Part shown: piece by piece, positions 7,717 to 16,689 of the stretch
Numbering within the stretch: the first letter of the stretch is position 1
Layout of the letters: every line of letters begins with the position of its first letter
NCBI RefSeq assembly: GCF_022761125.1
Contig: NZ_JAKWJR010000008.1
Coordinates: forward strand, 1 to 64,000
Direction of reading: 5' to 3'
Length of the DNA stretch: 64,000 nucleotides
From: Nocardioides sp. SR21
Lineage (GTDB): Bacteria > Actinomycetota > Actinomycetes > Propionibacteriales > Nocardioidaceae
Translations under genes and position numbers: made by a program
Notes under the pieces: generated by a model
What the model was told of the DNA's origin: nothing
Database searches by the model: none
What the model saw: only the letters and a program-made list of their open reading frames with translations

Positions 7717-8448
7717 GTGCCTGCTGACCAGCCCACCATCGTCGCGACCAGCATCGGGTTCTCCTCGATGGACCTCGGGGAGTGGGACTGGCGCCTCGGG
7801 CCGGTCTACCGCTATGCGGCGGACCTTGCCCAGGCCGGCCCGTCCCCCAAGGTCTGCATCCTGGCCACCGCTCTCGGCGACGACCCGACCTGGTTGACCG
7901 CCTGCTACGCGGCGTTCGGACGCGCCGGCTTCCGGGTCACGCACCTCGCGCTGTTCCCGCGGCCGAACACGGACGACGTCCGGCGCCTGCTGCTGGAGCA
8001 GGACCTGATCTGGGTCGCCGGAGGCAGCGTCGCGAACCTGCTCGCCCTGTGGCGGACGCACGGGCTCGAGCCGATCCTGCGCGAGTGCTGGGAGAAGGGC
8101 GTCGTGCTCACCGGTGTCTCGGCCGGGTCGGTGTGCTGGTTCACGGGTGGAACGACGGACTCGTTCGGCCTGCCGTTGCGGCCCGTGACCGACGGGCTCG
8201 GGTTCCTTCCGTACAGCAACAGCCCGCACCACGACGCCGAGGAGCAGCGCCGCCCCGCCATCACCCGGCTCCTGGCAGAGGAGCGGCTGCCGGAGTGCTA
8301 CGCCACCGACAACGGCGCCGCACTGACGTTCTTCGGGACCGACCTGCACGAGGCCGTCAGCGACACCGACGGTGCCCACGCCTGGCACCTGGTCAGGTCG
8401 GCCGACGGCGCTGTCGTCGAGCGGCAGCTGCCCACGCGGCGCCTGTAG
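7717..8448 (+). CDS. Peptidase E-like protein (family S51)
   Basis: A 243-residue protein of the S51 dipeptidase/cyanophycinase fold. The nucleophile elbow reads VLTGVSAGSVCWF, with Ser as nucleophile in GxSAGS, and LIWVAGGSVANLLALW matches the family's oxyanion-site strand. Peptidase E cleaves N-terminal Asp-X dipeptides in E. coli; substrates of actinobacterial homologues are not well defined. GTG 7717 starts it, 30 bases after the E2 stop, so it may ride on the dehydrogenase transcript without functional link. It has no signal peptide and should be cytoplasmic. Confidence 0.85.
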   Translation: MPADQPTIVATSIGFSSMDLGEWDWRLGPVYRYAADLAQAGPSPKVCILATALGDDPTWLTACYAAFGRAGFRVTHLALFPRPNTDDVRRLLLEQDLIWVAGGSVANLLALWRTHGLEPILRECWEKGVVLTGVSAGSVCWFTGGTTDSFGLPLRPVTDGLGFLPYSNSPHHDAEEQRRPAITRLLAEERLPECYATDNGAALTFFGTDLHEAVSDTDGAHAWHLVRSADGAVVERQLPTRRL

Positions 8449-8483
8449 CGGCAACCAGCCGAGCCCTCGGTGAGAATGCCTCC

Positions 8484-9422
8484 GTGCGTGAGCTGACCTC
8501 TCCGATCGACCTCTGCCTGCCGGACGGCCGTCTCCATGAAGCAGCCGTCGGCTGGTCGCGCCGACCGTTGGTGCGTCCCAACCTCCGCGGCTGGGGCCGC
8601 GCGAAGCGCTGGGAGTACTGGGGCGTCGTCACCGAGCGCTTCTGCCTCGGCCTGGTCGTGTCATCGCTCGACTACGCGGGCGTCTGCTCGCTGTGGCTGC
8701 TCGACCGCGAGACCGGGCAGACCTGGGAGAGCGAGGCGGTGCCGCCGCTCGGTCGCGGCGTGACGATGCCGGCGTACGGCGAGGTCGCGTCGGTCGTGTC
8801 GAAGGACCTCCGCATCGAGGTGTCCGACCGGGCGCTGCGGGCGGCGGCGCCCGGGGTGTCCGTGGACCTCGCGGTCGCGCCGGGCGCCGAGGTGCTCGGC
8901 GCGGTGGTGCCGTGGAGCGCCCGCCGGTTCCAGTACACGGTCAAGGACGTCTCGCGGCCGGTCTCCGGGTCGATCGCTGTCGACGGCACGTCGTACGACG
9001 TCGAGGGCTGGGGCGTGCTCGACCACGGTCGCGGCAAGTGGCCGTACTCGATCACGTGGAACTGGGCGGCCGGCTCGGGCCCCGGTCGCGGCCTCACGCT
9101 CGGCGGGAAGTGGACCGACGGCACCGGCGTCACCGAGAACGGGCTGTTCGTCGACGGGCGACTGCACAAGATCCAGGCGGACCTGGTGTGGGAGTACGAC
9201 ACCGCGGACTGGATGCGACCGTGGCGGATCCACGGCGAGGGCGTCGACGCGACGTTCACGCCGTTCCACGAGAAGGTCTCGCGCACCGACCTCGTCGTGC
9301 TCTCGAACGAGACGCACCAGTGCTTCGGGCACTGGTCGGGCTGGGCCGCGACGGACGACGGCGAGCGGGTCGACCTCGACGGCCTGGTCGGCTGGGCCGA
9401 AGAGGCGCGCAACCGCTGGTGA
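8484..9422 (+). CDS. DUF2804 domain protein
   Basis: The 312-residue translation fits DUF2804: VRELTSPIDLCLPDGRLHEA at the N-terminus, KRWEYWGVVTERF, DHGRGKWPYSITWNW in the middle, and HQCFGHWSGW near the end. Family members are uncharacterised and fold like lipocalin-type or hydroxysteroid-processing beta proteins (relationship to carotenoid CrtC-like hydratases has been suggested). GTG 8484 is chosen because it starts the conserved domain and follows peptidase E by 35 bases. Function is unknown. Confidence 0.85.
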   Translation: MRELTSPIDLCLPDGRLHEAAVGWSRRPLVRPNLRGWGRAKRWEYWGVVTERFCLGLVVSSLDYAGVCSLWLLDRETGQTWESEAVPPLGRGVTMPAYGEVASVVSKDLRIEVSDRALRAAAPGVSVDLAVAPGAEVLGAVVPWSARRFQYTVKDVSRPVSGSIAVDGTSYDVEGWGVLDHGRGKWPYSITWNWAAGSGPGRGLTLGGKWTDGTGVTENGLFVDGRLHKIQADLVWEYDTADWMRPWRIHGEGVDATFTPFHEKVSRTDLVVLSNETHQCFGHWSGWAATDDGERVDLDGLVGWAEEARNRW

Positions 9423-10553
9423 TCAGCGCCGTTCGTAGGCGCCGACGTCGACCCGGCCGACCACTGGCCGGCGATCCTTCCCGGAGGGGTGGGCGTACTC
9501 CCACCGCGGGCGCCACTGCTTCGGCACGGTTGCGCCGCGGTTGATCGCCGACGACGCGGCGCGCAGGCGGTAGTCGTCGTGCGCCGGGTCGACGAACGAG
9601 CGCAGGCCGACGCGGAGGTTCGCCCGCGCCGACACGTCGTCGCGCGAGGCGAGGTCCCCGGGCCCGACGAGCAGGTTGTTGCGCAGGGTGGCGTCGCTGC
9701 CGGTGGTGAGGTTGACGAAGGTGCCCGACGATCGCTGGTTCACGAACGTGTTGCCGACGACCCAGAGCCGGCTTGACCCGGTGAGCCCCTCGGCGCCGTA
9801 CGAGACCAACGCGGAGTTCTCCGAGCTCGGCCCCTGGACGACCACGTTGCCCGCGACGAGCGAGCGGCCGCCGTTCGGCAGGTCGATGGAGTAGCTCGCG
9901 GTGGCGTCGCGGTCGGTGATCAGGTTGGCGACGACGGTGTTGCGCGCGGCGCGGGACTTCAGCTCGTGGCCGGTGTCGGCGCCCCAGAGGTAGCTGCCGG
10001 TGACGGTCAGCGAGCGGACGGCGCCGACGTAGATGTTGTGCGTCTGGCCGTCGCCCGCGCCGTTGCGGAAGAACCGCGAGCCCGTGATGACGATGTCGCT
10101 TGCGGAGTCCGCGCCGGTGAGGATGCCGTTCTGGTTGTGGTGGAACCAGCTCCGCGTGATCGTGAGGTCGGTGCCCTCCTGACGGATGCCGGCCCCGTTG
10201 CCGTCCGGGACGGTCGTCCCGCTGAACTCGATCCGGTCGACGGTCGTGCGATCGCCGGCGATCACCCAGATCGCCTTGCCCTGAGCGTGCTCGCCGTCCG
10301 CGCGCAGGTGCGCCCGGCCGCCGACGCCGCGCAGCGTCAGGTCGTCCTGGGTCCACGTCGCGACGTCACCGGCGTAGCTGCCGGCGTCGATCAGCACCGT
10401 GTCGCCGTCGCCCGCGACCGCTGCGGCGGCGCTGGGCGTGCGGAGCTCGCGGTCCGGGCCGACCCGCCAGGTGCGTGGTCCGCCGGCGTCGGCCGGGACG
10501 AGGGCTGCGGTGCTGAGGAGGCACCCGAGGATCACCGAGAGGGTTCGCCGCAT
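9423..10553 (-). CDS. Secreted right-handed beta-helix protein
   Basis: A signal peptide (MRRTLSVILGCLLSTAALVP) precedes a 350-residue parallel beta-helix. Repeats such as NGAGIRQEGTDLTITRSWFH and HNIYVGAVRSLTVTGSYLWG carry the short Asn-rich turns typical of pectate-lyase-like helices. Such proteins often act as polysaccharide lyases, hydrolases or epimerases, or as adhesins; no catalytic residues can be named here. Length is 376 aa with ATG 10553. The gene ends directly against the DUF2804 stop (adjacent convergent stops with no gap). Confidence 0.85.
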   Translation of the reverse strand: MRRTLSVILGCLLSTAALVPADAGGPRTWRVGPDRELRTPSAAAAVAGDGDTVLIDAGSYAGDVATWTQDDLTLRGVGGRAHLRADGEHAQGKAIWVIAGDRTTVDRIEFSGTTVPDGNGAGIRQEGTDLTITRSWFHHNQNGILTGADSASDIVITGSRFFRNGAGDGQTHNIYVGAVRSLTVTGSYLWGADTGHELKSRAARNTVVANLITDRDATASYSIDLPNGGRSLVAGNVVVQGPSSENSALVSYGAEGLTGSSRLWVVGNTFVNQRSSGTFVNLTTGSDATLRNNLLVGPGDLASRDDVSARANLRVGLRSFVDPAHDDYRLRAASSAINRGATVPKQWRPRWEYAHPSGKDRRPVVGRVDVGAYERR

Positions 10554-10569
10554 GCCTTCATTCTGCGGG

Positions 10570-11838
10570 TCAGCGACAGGTGCGCAGGAGTGCGAGCACC
10601 AGGCTCTCGGTGACCGCGACGAGCTCGTCGACCGGGACGGCCTCCTCGGGCCCGTGCGCGAGCCGCACGTCGCCAGGTCCGTAGTGCAGCGTCGGCATCC
10701 CGGCACCGGCGTACAACCGCAGGTCGCTGCCGTACGGCGCTCCGCGCTCGCGCGGGCGCGGTCCCTGGGTGACGTCGGCATGGGCGGCGGCGACCAGGTC
10801 GTAGAGCGCGCGGTCGGCCTGGGCGTACTCACCGCTGGCGAACTGCCCGCCGGTCCAGGCGACGGTCGGCGCGTGGTCGCGCAGCCACGGGTCGGCGGCC
10901 GCGGCGTCCGCGATCGCCTCCTCGAGCTCGGTCCGGGCCGCGGCCGGGTCCTCGCCGAGCGCGACGCCGTAGCGGCCCTCGGCGACGAGCAGGTCGGGGA
11001 CGCTGCTCGCCCAGTCGCCGCACGAGACCTTGCCGATCGAGAGCGGGTAGGCGACGGGGTACTCCGCCATCAGCGGGTGCACGTCGCGGTTGCGGCGCTC
11101 CTCGAGGGCGGCCAGCGCGGCGTGCAGCGGGAGGAACTTCTCGAGCGCGCTGACCCCGGCGTACGACGTGCTCCCGTGGCTGGCCACGCCGGGCACCCGC
11201 AGCTCGAACGTGAGCGCGCCGGCGTTGGCGGTCGTGATCGTGCCGCTGGTCGGCTCGGTGATGATGCAGGCCTTGCCGCGGTGGCCGCGGTCGAGGGTGG
11301 CGAACGCGCCGAGGCCACCGTCCTCCTCGCCGACGACGAGCTGGACGGCGTACGGCTTCGAGAGCTGGATGCCGGAGGAGCGGATCGCGCGGACGGCGGC
11401 GAGGTTGGCGACCACGCCGGCCTTCATGTCGCAGGTGCCGCGGCCGCGGACGTCGCGCCCGTCGACGGTCGCGGTGAACGGGTCGGTGCGCCACTGGCCG
11501 AGGTCGCCGCTGGGGACGACATCGACGTGCCCCTGCAGGACCAGCTCGGGCTCGCCCTCGCCGCTGCTCGCGACCAGGCCCCACGCCTCGCTGCGGGTGG
11601 CCTCCCAGCCGGGGAACGCCGGGTCGCTGGTCAGGCGGGGCAGGTCGAGCGACCAGAGGTCGGTGTCGAGGTCGAGCTCGGTGAGCTGCTTGGCGAGCAC
11701 GTGCTGGACGTCGGACTCCGCGTCGGAGCCGCTCACGGACGGGATCGCGATCAGGTTGACGAGGTCGCGCACGAGCTCGCGCTCGTCGACGAAGGCGAGA
11801 GCGCGCAGCTCGAGGTCGGACAGATCACGGTGGGACAC
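10570..11838 (-). CDS. M20-family metallopeptidase (ArgE/DapE type)
   Basis: A 422-residue cytoplasmic peptidase or amidase. The metal motifs are GHVDVVPSGD (first His and general-acid Asp), GTCDMKAG (bridging Asp), VGEEDGG (catalytic Glu pair) and a C-terminal LAHGPEEAVP His. Family members hydrolyse N-acyl amino acids or dipeptides. ERGAPYGSDLRLY matches the substrate-binding region. GTG 11838 starts the protein 21 bases after the SDR stop, so the two genes share a transcript. Whether this enzyme belongs to the same pathway as the SDR is unknown. Confidence 0.9.
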   Translation of the reverse strand: MSHRDLSDLELRALAFVDERELVRDLVNLIAIPSVSGSDAESDVQHVLAKQLTELDLDTDLWSLDLPRLTSDPAFPGWEATRSEAWGLVASSGEGEPELVLQGHVDVVPSGDLGQWRTDPFTATVDGRDVRGRGTCDMKAGVVANLAAVRAIRSSGIQLSKPYAVQLVVGEEDGGLGAFATLDRGHRGKACIITEPTSGTITTANAGALTFELRVPGVASHGSTSYAGVSALEKFLPLHAALAALEERRNRDVHPLMAEYPVAYPLSIGKVSCGDWASSVPDLLVAEGRYGVALGEDPAAARTELEEAIADAAAADPWLRDHAPTVAWTGGQFASGEYAQADRALYDLVAAAHADVTQGPRPRERGAPYGSDLRLYAGAGMPTLHYGPGDVRLAHGPEEAVPVDELVAVTESLVLALLRTCR

Positions 11839-11858
11839 ACAGAAAACGGTAAGGGGCG

Positions 11859-12653
11859 TCAGGGGGTTATGTCCGTGACTTCCCAACCTTGGGGCGAGAT
11901 CGGGTGGAGCATCGCGTCGGTGCCGCCGTCGACGAAGAGAACGGCGCCCACGATGTTCTCGGCCGACAGCAGGAACCCGATCGCCGAGGCGATCTCGTCG
12001 GGTCGCGTGGTCCGGCCGGTCGCGGTCGGGTACGAGTCGATCGCCGGCCCGAACACCGGGTCCGCGCGCATCCGCTCGACCATCGGCGTCTCGGTGGCGC
12101 CGGGCGCCACGGAGTTGAGCCGGATGCCGGCGCCGGCCCACTCCGCCTTCACGCCTTCACGCCGCGCCCACCAGGCCAGCGCCGCCTTGGTCGACGGGTA
12201 GACCATCACCGACTCGACCTTCGCCGCCTCGGCCCGCGCGGTCGCCTCGTCGTCGCGCAGGCAGGCCTGGGCCACCGGCGCGTTCCAGCCGGGCATGCCG
12301 GTGATCGAGTTCGAGGCGAGCAGGACCACGCCCGCGCCGTTCGCGTTCGTCAGCTCCGCCTGCAGGCCGGTGACCAGCGCGATCGCGCCGAAGTAGTTGA
12401 CCGACACCACCAGCTGCGAGTCCACGCCGGTCTGCCCGGCGATCCCCGCGGCCGGCACCAGGCCGTGCACCACGTCGGTCAGTCGTCGTACGCCGGCGAC
12501 GGCCTCGGCCCGCCCCTCGGCCGTCCCGAGGTCGGCGGTGACGTCCGCGTCCCGCAGGTCCACGCCGATCACCCGGTGCCCCTGCTCCCGCAGCAGCCCG
12601 GCCGTCGCCGCCCCGATCCCCGACGCGGCCCCACTCACGACGTACGTCTTCAC
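11859..12653 (-). CDS. Short-chain dehydrogenase, hydroxysteroid-dehydrogenase-like
   Basis: A 264-residue classical SDR. The Rossmann motif is SGAASGIGAA at residues 7-16, and the catalytic pair lies in YPSTKAAL. NSVAPGATETPM marks the cofactor-side loop. Overall pattern (MKTYVVSGAASGIG, GVDLRDADVTADLGT) resembles 3-alpha-hydroxysteroid dehydrogenase/carbonyl reductases. GTG 12653 starts the protein. A perfect match to the KstR operator lies 10-23 bases upstream of the start and overlaps a TAGAAC -10, so steroid-linked repression is plausible. Substrate is inferred from family and operator, not shown. Confidence 0.88.
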   Translation of the reverse strand: MKTYVVSGAASGIGAATAGLLREQGHRVIGVDLRDADVTADLGTAEGRAEAVAGVRRLTDVVHGLVPAAGIAGQTGVDSQLVVSVNYFGAIALVTGLQAELTNANGAGVVLLASNSITGMPGWNAPVAQACLRDDEATARAEAAKVESVMVYPSTKAALAWWARREGVKAEWAGAGIRLNSVAPGATETPMVERMRADPVFGPAIDSYPTATGRTTRPDEIASAIGFLLSAENIVGAVLFVDGGTDAMLHPISPQGWEVTDITP

Positions 12654-12662
12654 GCCCGCGAC

Positions 12663-12676
12663 TGTAACGCGTTCTA
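12663..12676. promoter_or_regulatory. KstR-like operator before the SDR
   Basis: TGTAACGCGTTCTA fits the KstR consensus TNNAACNNGTTNNA at every fixed position. It overlaps the probable -10 (TAGAAC on the minus strand, 12676-12671) of the SDR gene. KstR is the TetR-family repressor of cholesterol catabolism genes in mycolic-acid actinobacteria and relatives. Confidence 0.6.
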
Positions 12677-12696
12677 GTTCCTACCGCTCCCGCCGG

Positions 12697-12770
12697 TTGT
12701 AACGCGGGGTTATGGGCTCTGGTGACCTCGAAATAACGGGGTGCCTAGTTGCCATAACCCCGCGTTACAA
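12697..12770. repeat. Long inverted repeat with 19-bp perfect arms
   Basis: Arms 12697-12715 and 12752-12770 are exact reverse complements (TTGTAACGCGGGGTTATGG), separated by 36 bases. The stop codon of the carboxyltransferase (12765-12767) lies inside one arm. It sits between two minus-strand genes and could terminate the carboxyltransferase transcript, but the long loop is unusual for a terminator and suggests a mobile or REP-type palindromic element. Confidence 0.75.
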
Positions 12771-14240
12771 GTAGCGGCGGGCGCGGTCGGCGGGACTGCC
12801 TGGCCCGGCATCGAGCAGCGCGGCGAGCTCGTGCTCGAGCACCGCGCCGACGCGCTGGCAGAACTGCTCGGGCTCGTCGGCGGCGTCGGGCAGCTCGGCG
12901 ACGACGCGGTCGACGATGCCGCGCTCCAGGAGGTCGAGGGCGCGCACCTGCTGCGCGCGGGCCATCTCAGGAGCATGGTCGAGGTCGCGGTGCACGATCG
13001 CGCTGGCGCCCTCGGGAGGCAGCGGAGAGAGCCAGGCGTGCTGGGCCGCGATCACCCGGTCGGCGGGCAGGAACGCGAGCGCCCCGCCGCCGTTGCCCTC
13101 GCCGAGCATCAGGCACAGCGTCGGCGCGTCCAGCGTCACCAGGTCCGACAGGCAGCGCGCGATCTCGCCGGCCAGCCCGCCGTTCTCGGCCTCCGCCGAC
13201 AGCGCGGCGCCCTGGGTGTCGATCACGGTGACGAGCGGCAGCCCGAGCTCGGACGCCAGCCGCATCCCGCGCCGCGCCTCGCGCAGCGCCTCGGGCCCCA
13301 TCGGGTGCTCGGTCGTCTGCCCGCGCCGGTCTTGGCCGAGGAACACGCACGGCGCGTTGCCGAAGCTCACCAGCGCCAGCAGCAGCCCGGGGTCGTGCTC
13401 GCCCTGCCCGGTCCCGTTCAGGGGTACGACGTCGCTGGCGGCGTACTTGAGCAGCCGGCGGACGCCGGGCCGGTCCGGACGCCGCGAGCGCGTGACGGCG
13501 TCCCAGGTGTCGACCTCGGGGAGCGGGGTGAGCGGGATCGGCGCGGGCACCGGCCGGACGCCGTGCCTCGGCGCGAGCAGGATCGTCAGCGCCCGGTCGA
13601 GGATCTCGGCGATCTCCTCGGGCGGCATCACCGCGTCGATGATCCCGCGGGTGTAGAGGTTCTCGGCCGTCTGCACGTCCGGCGGGAACGGCTTGCCGTA
13701 CAGCGCCTCGTAGACGCGCGGCCCGAGGAACCCGACCAGCGCGCCGGTCTCGGCGACGGTCATGTGCCCCAGCGAGCCCCACGACGCCATCACGCCGCCG
13801 GTCGTGGGGTGGCGCAGGTAGACGAGGTACGGCAGGCCCGCGGCCTTGTGCGCCGCGACGGCCTCGGTGATCCGCACCATCTGCACGAACGCCGGTGTCC
13901 CCTCCTGCATCCGCGTCCCGCCGCTGACCGGGCCCGCGAGCAGCGGCAGTCCCTCGGCGGTGGCGCGGTTGATCGCCGCGATCAGGCGGTCCGCGGAGGC
14001 GCGGCCGATCGACCCGGCGAGGAACGCGAACTCGCCCATCACCACCGCCACCCGGCGGCCCTTCATCAGGCCCTCGCCGGTGAGCACCGACTCGTCGCAG
14101 CCGCTCTTCTCCTGGGCGGCGACGAGCTCGGCGAGGTACTCCGGGGACACACCGGTGCGGTCCGGCGCGACGTCCCAGGACGTCCAGGAGCCCTCGTCGA
14201 GGACGAGGTCGATGAGCTCGGCGGCGGAGAGTCGCGTCAC
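12765..14240 (-). CDS. Acetyl-CoA carboxylase carboxyltransferase, fused beta-alpha subunit
   Basis: A 491-residue fusion. The N-terminal half is AccD-like (SVLTGEGLMKGRRVAVVMGE, PLLAGPVSGGTRMQEGTPAF) but lacks the four-Cys zinc ribbon at the start. The C-terminal half is AccA-like (GPEALREARRGMRLASELGL, VTVIDTQGAALSAEAEN, LMLGEGNGGGALAF). It should carry out the transcarboxylation from carboxybiotin to an acyl-CoA. No biotin carboxylase or carrier lies nearby. GTG 14240 overlaps the epimerase stop (GTGA), so the two are translationally coupled. Confidence 0.9.
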   Translation of the reverse strand: MTRLSAAELIDLVLDEGSWTSWDVAPDRTGVSPEYLAELVAAQEKSGCDESVLTGEGLMKGRRVAVVMGEFAFLAGSIGRASADRLIAAINRATAEGLPLLAGPVSGGTRMQEGTPAFVQMVRITEAVAAHKAAGLPYLVYLRHPTTGGVMASWGSLGHMTVAETGALVGFLGPRVYEALYGKPFPPDVQTAENLYTRGIIDAVMPPEEIAEILDRALTILLAPRHGVRPVPAPIPLTPLPEVDTWDAVTRSRRPDRPGVRRLLKYAASDVVPLNGTGQGEHDPGLLLALVSFGNAPCVFLGQDRRGQTTEHPMGPEALREARRGMRLASELGLPLVTVIDTQGAALSAEAENGGLAGEIARCLSDLVTLDAPTLCLMLGEGNGGGALAFLPADRVIAAQHAWLSPLPPEGASAIVHRDLDHAPEMARAQQVRALDLLERGIVDRVVAELPDAADEPEQFCQRVGAVLEHELAALLDAGPGSPADRARRYL

Positions 14241-15223
14241 TCCCGCAGGCTATGCCAGGCCGCGAGCACCGCGGCCTCCCGATCGCGTGACATTCCGCTC
14301 ACGACCGCGTCCGGCGCGGCCCGCTGCCACGCCAGCGTGTCCCGCGCGGTGTCCGCGATCGAGCGCAGCACCAGCCCCGCGTCGTACGACGGTGCAGGGT
14401 CGTGCGACCCGAGCCCGTCGTACTCCGGGCGCGGCAGCCACAGCGGCAGCGCCTCCGGACCCATCCACGGCTCGACGCCCTGCTCGGCGAGGAACTCCTG
14501 CGGGACCCACGTGAACGTCGCGGACGACCCGACGCCGTCGGCGACCTCGGCGAGCATCCGCGAGATCGGCATGACCTCGCCGACGCCGTCGTAGTCGCCG
14601 CCGGTGCGCTGCTCCGCGCACGTCACGATCCACGCCGCCAGGTCGCGCGCGTCGATCACCTGCATCAGGTCCTCGGGCTTCCCACCGGCCAGCGCCTCGC
14701 CGCCGTCGGCCAGCCGCACCGGCCAGTACGTGAACCGACCGGTCGGGTCCTCGGGGCCGACGATCAGCCCCGGCCGGATCACCGTCCACGAGGCCGCGCC
14801 GTCGCGCACGATCTGCTCACACGCGACCTTCATCGGCCCGTACGTCTCGGGGTCGGTCTTCAGGTCGGCGTCCTCGGGGTGCGGGTCGCGCAGCGGCACC
14901 GTTCCTGGCCGGCCGTTCGGGATCGAGTCGTCGGCATAGACGTTGACCGTCGACACGAACACCCAGTGCGCGTCCGGCCACGCCGCGACGCCCTTGCGCA
15001 CCCAGGACGGGATCCGGCCGACGTCCACCACCGCGTCGTACGTCGCGTCCGCGAGCTCGGCCGGGACGTCGTCGTACCGGTCCCACTGGGCGAACGCCGC
15101 TCCGTCGGGCACGGCGCCGGAGGTGCCGCGCGTCGCGCAGGTCACCTCGTGCCCGCGCGCGAGGGCGTCGACCGCGACCGCCTTGGACAGGAACACCGAA
15201 CCGCCGAGCACCAGGATCTTCAC
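14237..15223 (-). CDS. NAD-dependent epimerase/dehydratase family protein
   Basis: A 328-residue extended SDR beginning VKILVLGGSVFLSKAVAVDA, an NAD-binding strand-helix with the motif GGSxFLSK rather than GGxGFIG. WVFVSTVNVYADD places Ser and Tyr of the active site, and ETYGPMKVACEQ supplies the second YxxxK. Plant and bacterial homologues act on nucleotide sugars or as RNA-binding chloroplast-type proteins; no substrate is assignable. GTG 15223 is chosen because GGAG lies 8 bases upstream and the protein then starts with the Rossmann strand. First gene of the block ending at 12765. Confidence 0.85.
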   Translation of the reverse strand: MKILVLGGSVFLSKAVAVDALARGHEVTCATRGTSGAVPDGAAFAQWDRYDDVPAELADATYDAVVDVGRIPSWVRKGVAAWPDAHWVFVSTVNVYADDSIPNGRPGTVPLRDPHPEDADLKTDPETYGPMKVACEQIVRDGAASWTVIRPGLIVGPEDPTGRFTYWPVRLADGGEALAGGKPEDLMQVIDARDLAAWIVTCAEQRTGGDYDGVGEVMPISRMLAEVADGVGSSATFTWVPQEFLAEQGVEPWMGPEALPLWLPRPEYDGLGSHDPAPSYDAGLVLRSIADTARDTLAWQRAAPDAVVSGMSRDREAAVLAAWHSLRE

Positions 15224-15264
15224 GAGCTCCACGCTGTCGCGATCAGCCGCGTCGGGCAAGTGAT

Positions 15265-16689
15265 TCAGCTGTCAGCAGCAGGTGTCGTCTCCGACAGCAG
15301 CCACGTGTCGAAGAACGCTGAGAGGTCTTCGCCGGTCTGCTCCGACCACCACGCGGTGATGTCGTCGTACCCCGCGTTGCCGTACGCGTTCGCCTGCGGC
15401 CACTCGCGCACCAGTCGCCAGAACTCGTCGTCGCCGATGCGCTGGCGCAGCTCGTCCCACATCACGGCAGGGATGTAGTAGACGTTCGCGGCGCCGAAGT
15501 CCTCGGGGTCGTAGTCGGCCGGCGGTCCGGAGTCGCCGCGCAGCGTCGAGTCGTACGTCGCCCACTCGTCCATGAGGGCCTCGAGGGACGGCCCGCGGTG
15601 CTCGGCGGTCCAGACGCCCTGGAGGTACATCGCCATGCCCTCGTTCATCCACACGTCACGCCAGTCGCGCGGCGTCACCAGGTCGCCGTACCACTGGTGC
15701 GCGGCCTCGTGGACGAGCACCTCCGGCGACGTGGCGTACCTGGTGTCGCCGAGCGTGATCATCGTCTGCGTCTCCATGCCGCTGGAGGAGTCGACGACGA
15801 GGTAGCCGAGGCTGTCGAACGGGAACGGCCCGAGCCTCTCCTCCAGCCAGTCGACCGCGGCCGGCGCCTCGCGCATCCGGTCGATCAGCTCGGGCCGGTC
15901 GGCGGGCGTCCAGTACGACATCGGCAGCCCGGAGGCCGACTCGTCCTCGGTCATCGTGAACTCGCCGATGGCGACGGTGACGAGGTACGACGACGCCGGC
16001 GAGTCCAGCTCCCAGGCCGTGATGGTCCGCCCGTCGCGCTCACGCCGCGAGACCAGCTCGCCGTTGGCCACGCCGACCGCCGGGGACGGGGCGCTGATGC
16101 GGAAGGAGTACGTCGCCTTGTCGGACGGCTGGTCGTTGACGGCGTACCACGTGTAGGCGCCGAACGGCTCCTGCATCGTCCACACCTGGCCGGAGGGCGC
16201 GACCGTCCAGCCGACGCTGGCGATGTCGGTGCGCTCGGTCGGCGACGGCACCGCAGCGGGCGTGCCGGAGTAGTCGATGTGCACCAGGTAGCGCCGGTTC
16301 GGCAGCACCCGCTGGTGGATGACCAGGTCCTTGCCGTCATGGTCGAACGTCGCGCGCACCCCGCCGACGTCCACGTCGGTGACCTCGAGCGGCTCGCCGA
16401 GGTCGAGCTGGATCTGCGACGCCCGCGCCGTCGCGCGGATCCGCAGCGTCTCGGCCCCGGTCAGGGTCTGCGTCGCGGGGTCCCAGTCCAGGTCGAGGTG
16501 GTAGCTGAGCACGTCGACGCCGGGGTCGCCGACGTCGGGGTAGACGCGGTCCTCGACCGGCTCGTCGACCCGCGCGGCGGCCGCCTCGGTCGGCGACGTC
16601 TCCTCGGTGGGCTCGGTGCCGCCGTCGCCCGAGGTGCAGCCGGTGAGCAGCAGCGCCGCGGCCGCGAGGCCGGCGGCGGCTCTCCTCAC
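15265..16689 (-). CDS. M1-family metallopeptidase lipoprotein
   Basis: A 474-residue secreted peptidase anchored by lipid at Cys18 (LLLTGC). The zinc site is HEAAH at 327-331 with the third ligand Glu350 in WMNEGMAMY. GMETQ at 304-308 takes the place of the GAMEN exopeptidase motif. It should trim peptides at the cell surface. The GTG start overlaps the stop of the ECF sigma gene (GTGA), so synthesis is coupled to the sigma factor. No anti-sigma domain is seen in it. An Asp/Glu-rich linker follows the lipid anchor. Confidence 0.92.
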   Translation of the reverse strand: MRRAAAGLAAAALLLTGCTSGDGGTEPTEETSPTEAAAARVDEPVEDRVYPDVGDPGVDVLSYHLDLDWDPATQTLTGAETLRIRATARASQIQLDLGEPLEVTDVDVGGVRATFDHDGKDLVIHQRVLPNRRYLVHIDYSGTPAAVPSPTERTDIASVGWTVAPSGQVWTMQEPFGAYTWYAVNDQPSDKATYSFRISAPSPAVGVANGELVSRRERDGRTITAWELDSPASSYLVTVAIGEFTMTEDESASGLPMSYWTPADRPELIDRMREAPAAVDWLEERLGPFPFDSLGYLVVDSSSGMETQTMITLGDTRYATSPEVLVHEAAHQWYGDLVTPRDWRDVWMNEGMAMYLQGVWTAEHRGPSLEALMDEWATYDSTLRGDSGPPADYDPEDFGAANVYYIPAVMWDELRQRIGDDEFWRLVREWPQANAYGNAGYDDITAWWSEQTGEDLSAFFDTWLLSETTPAADS

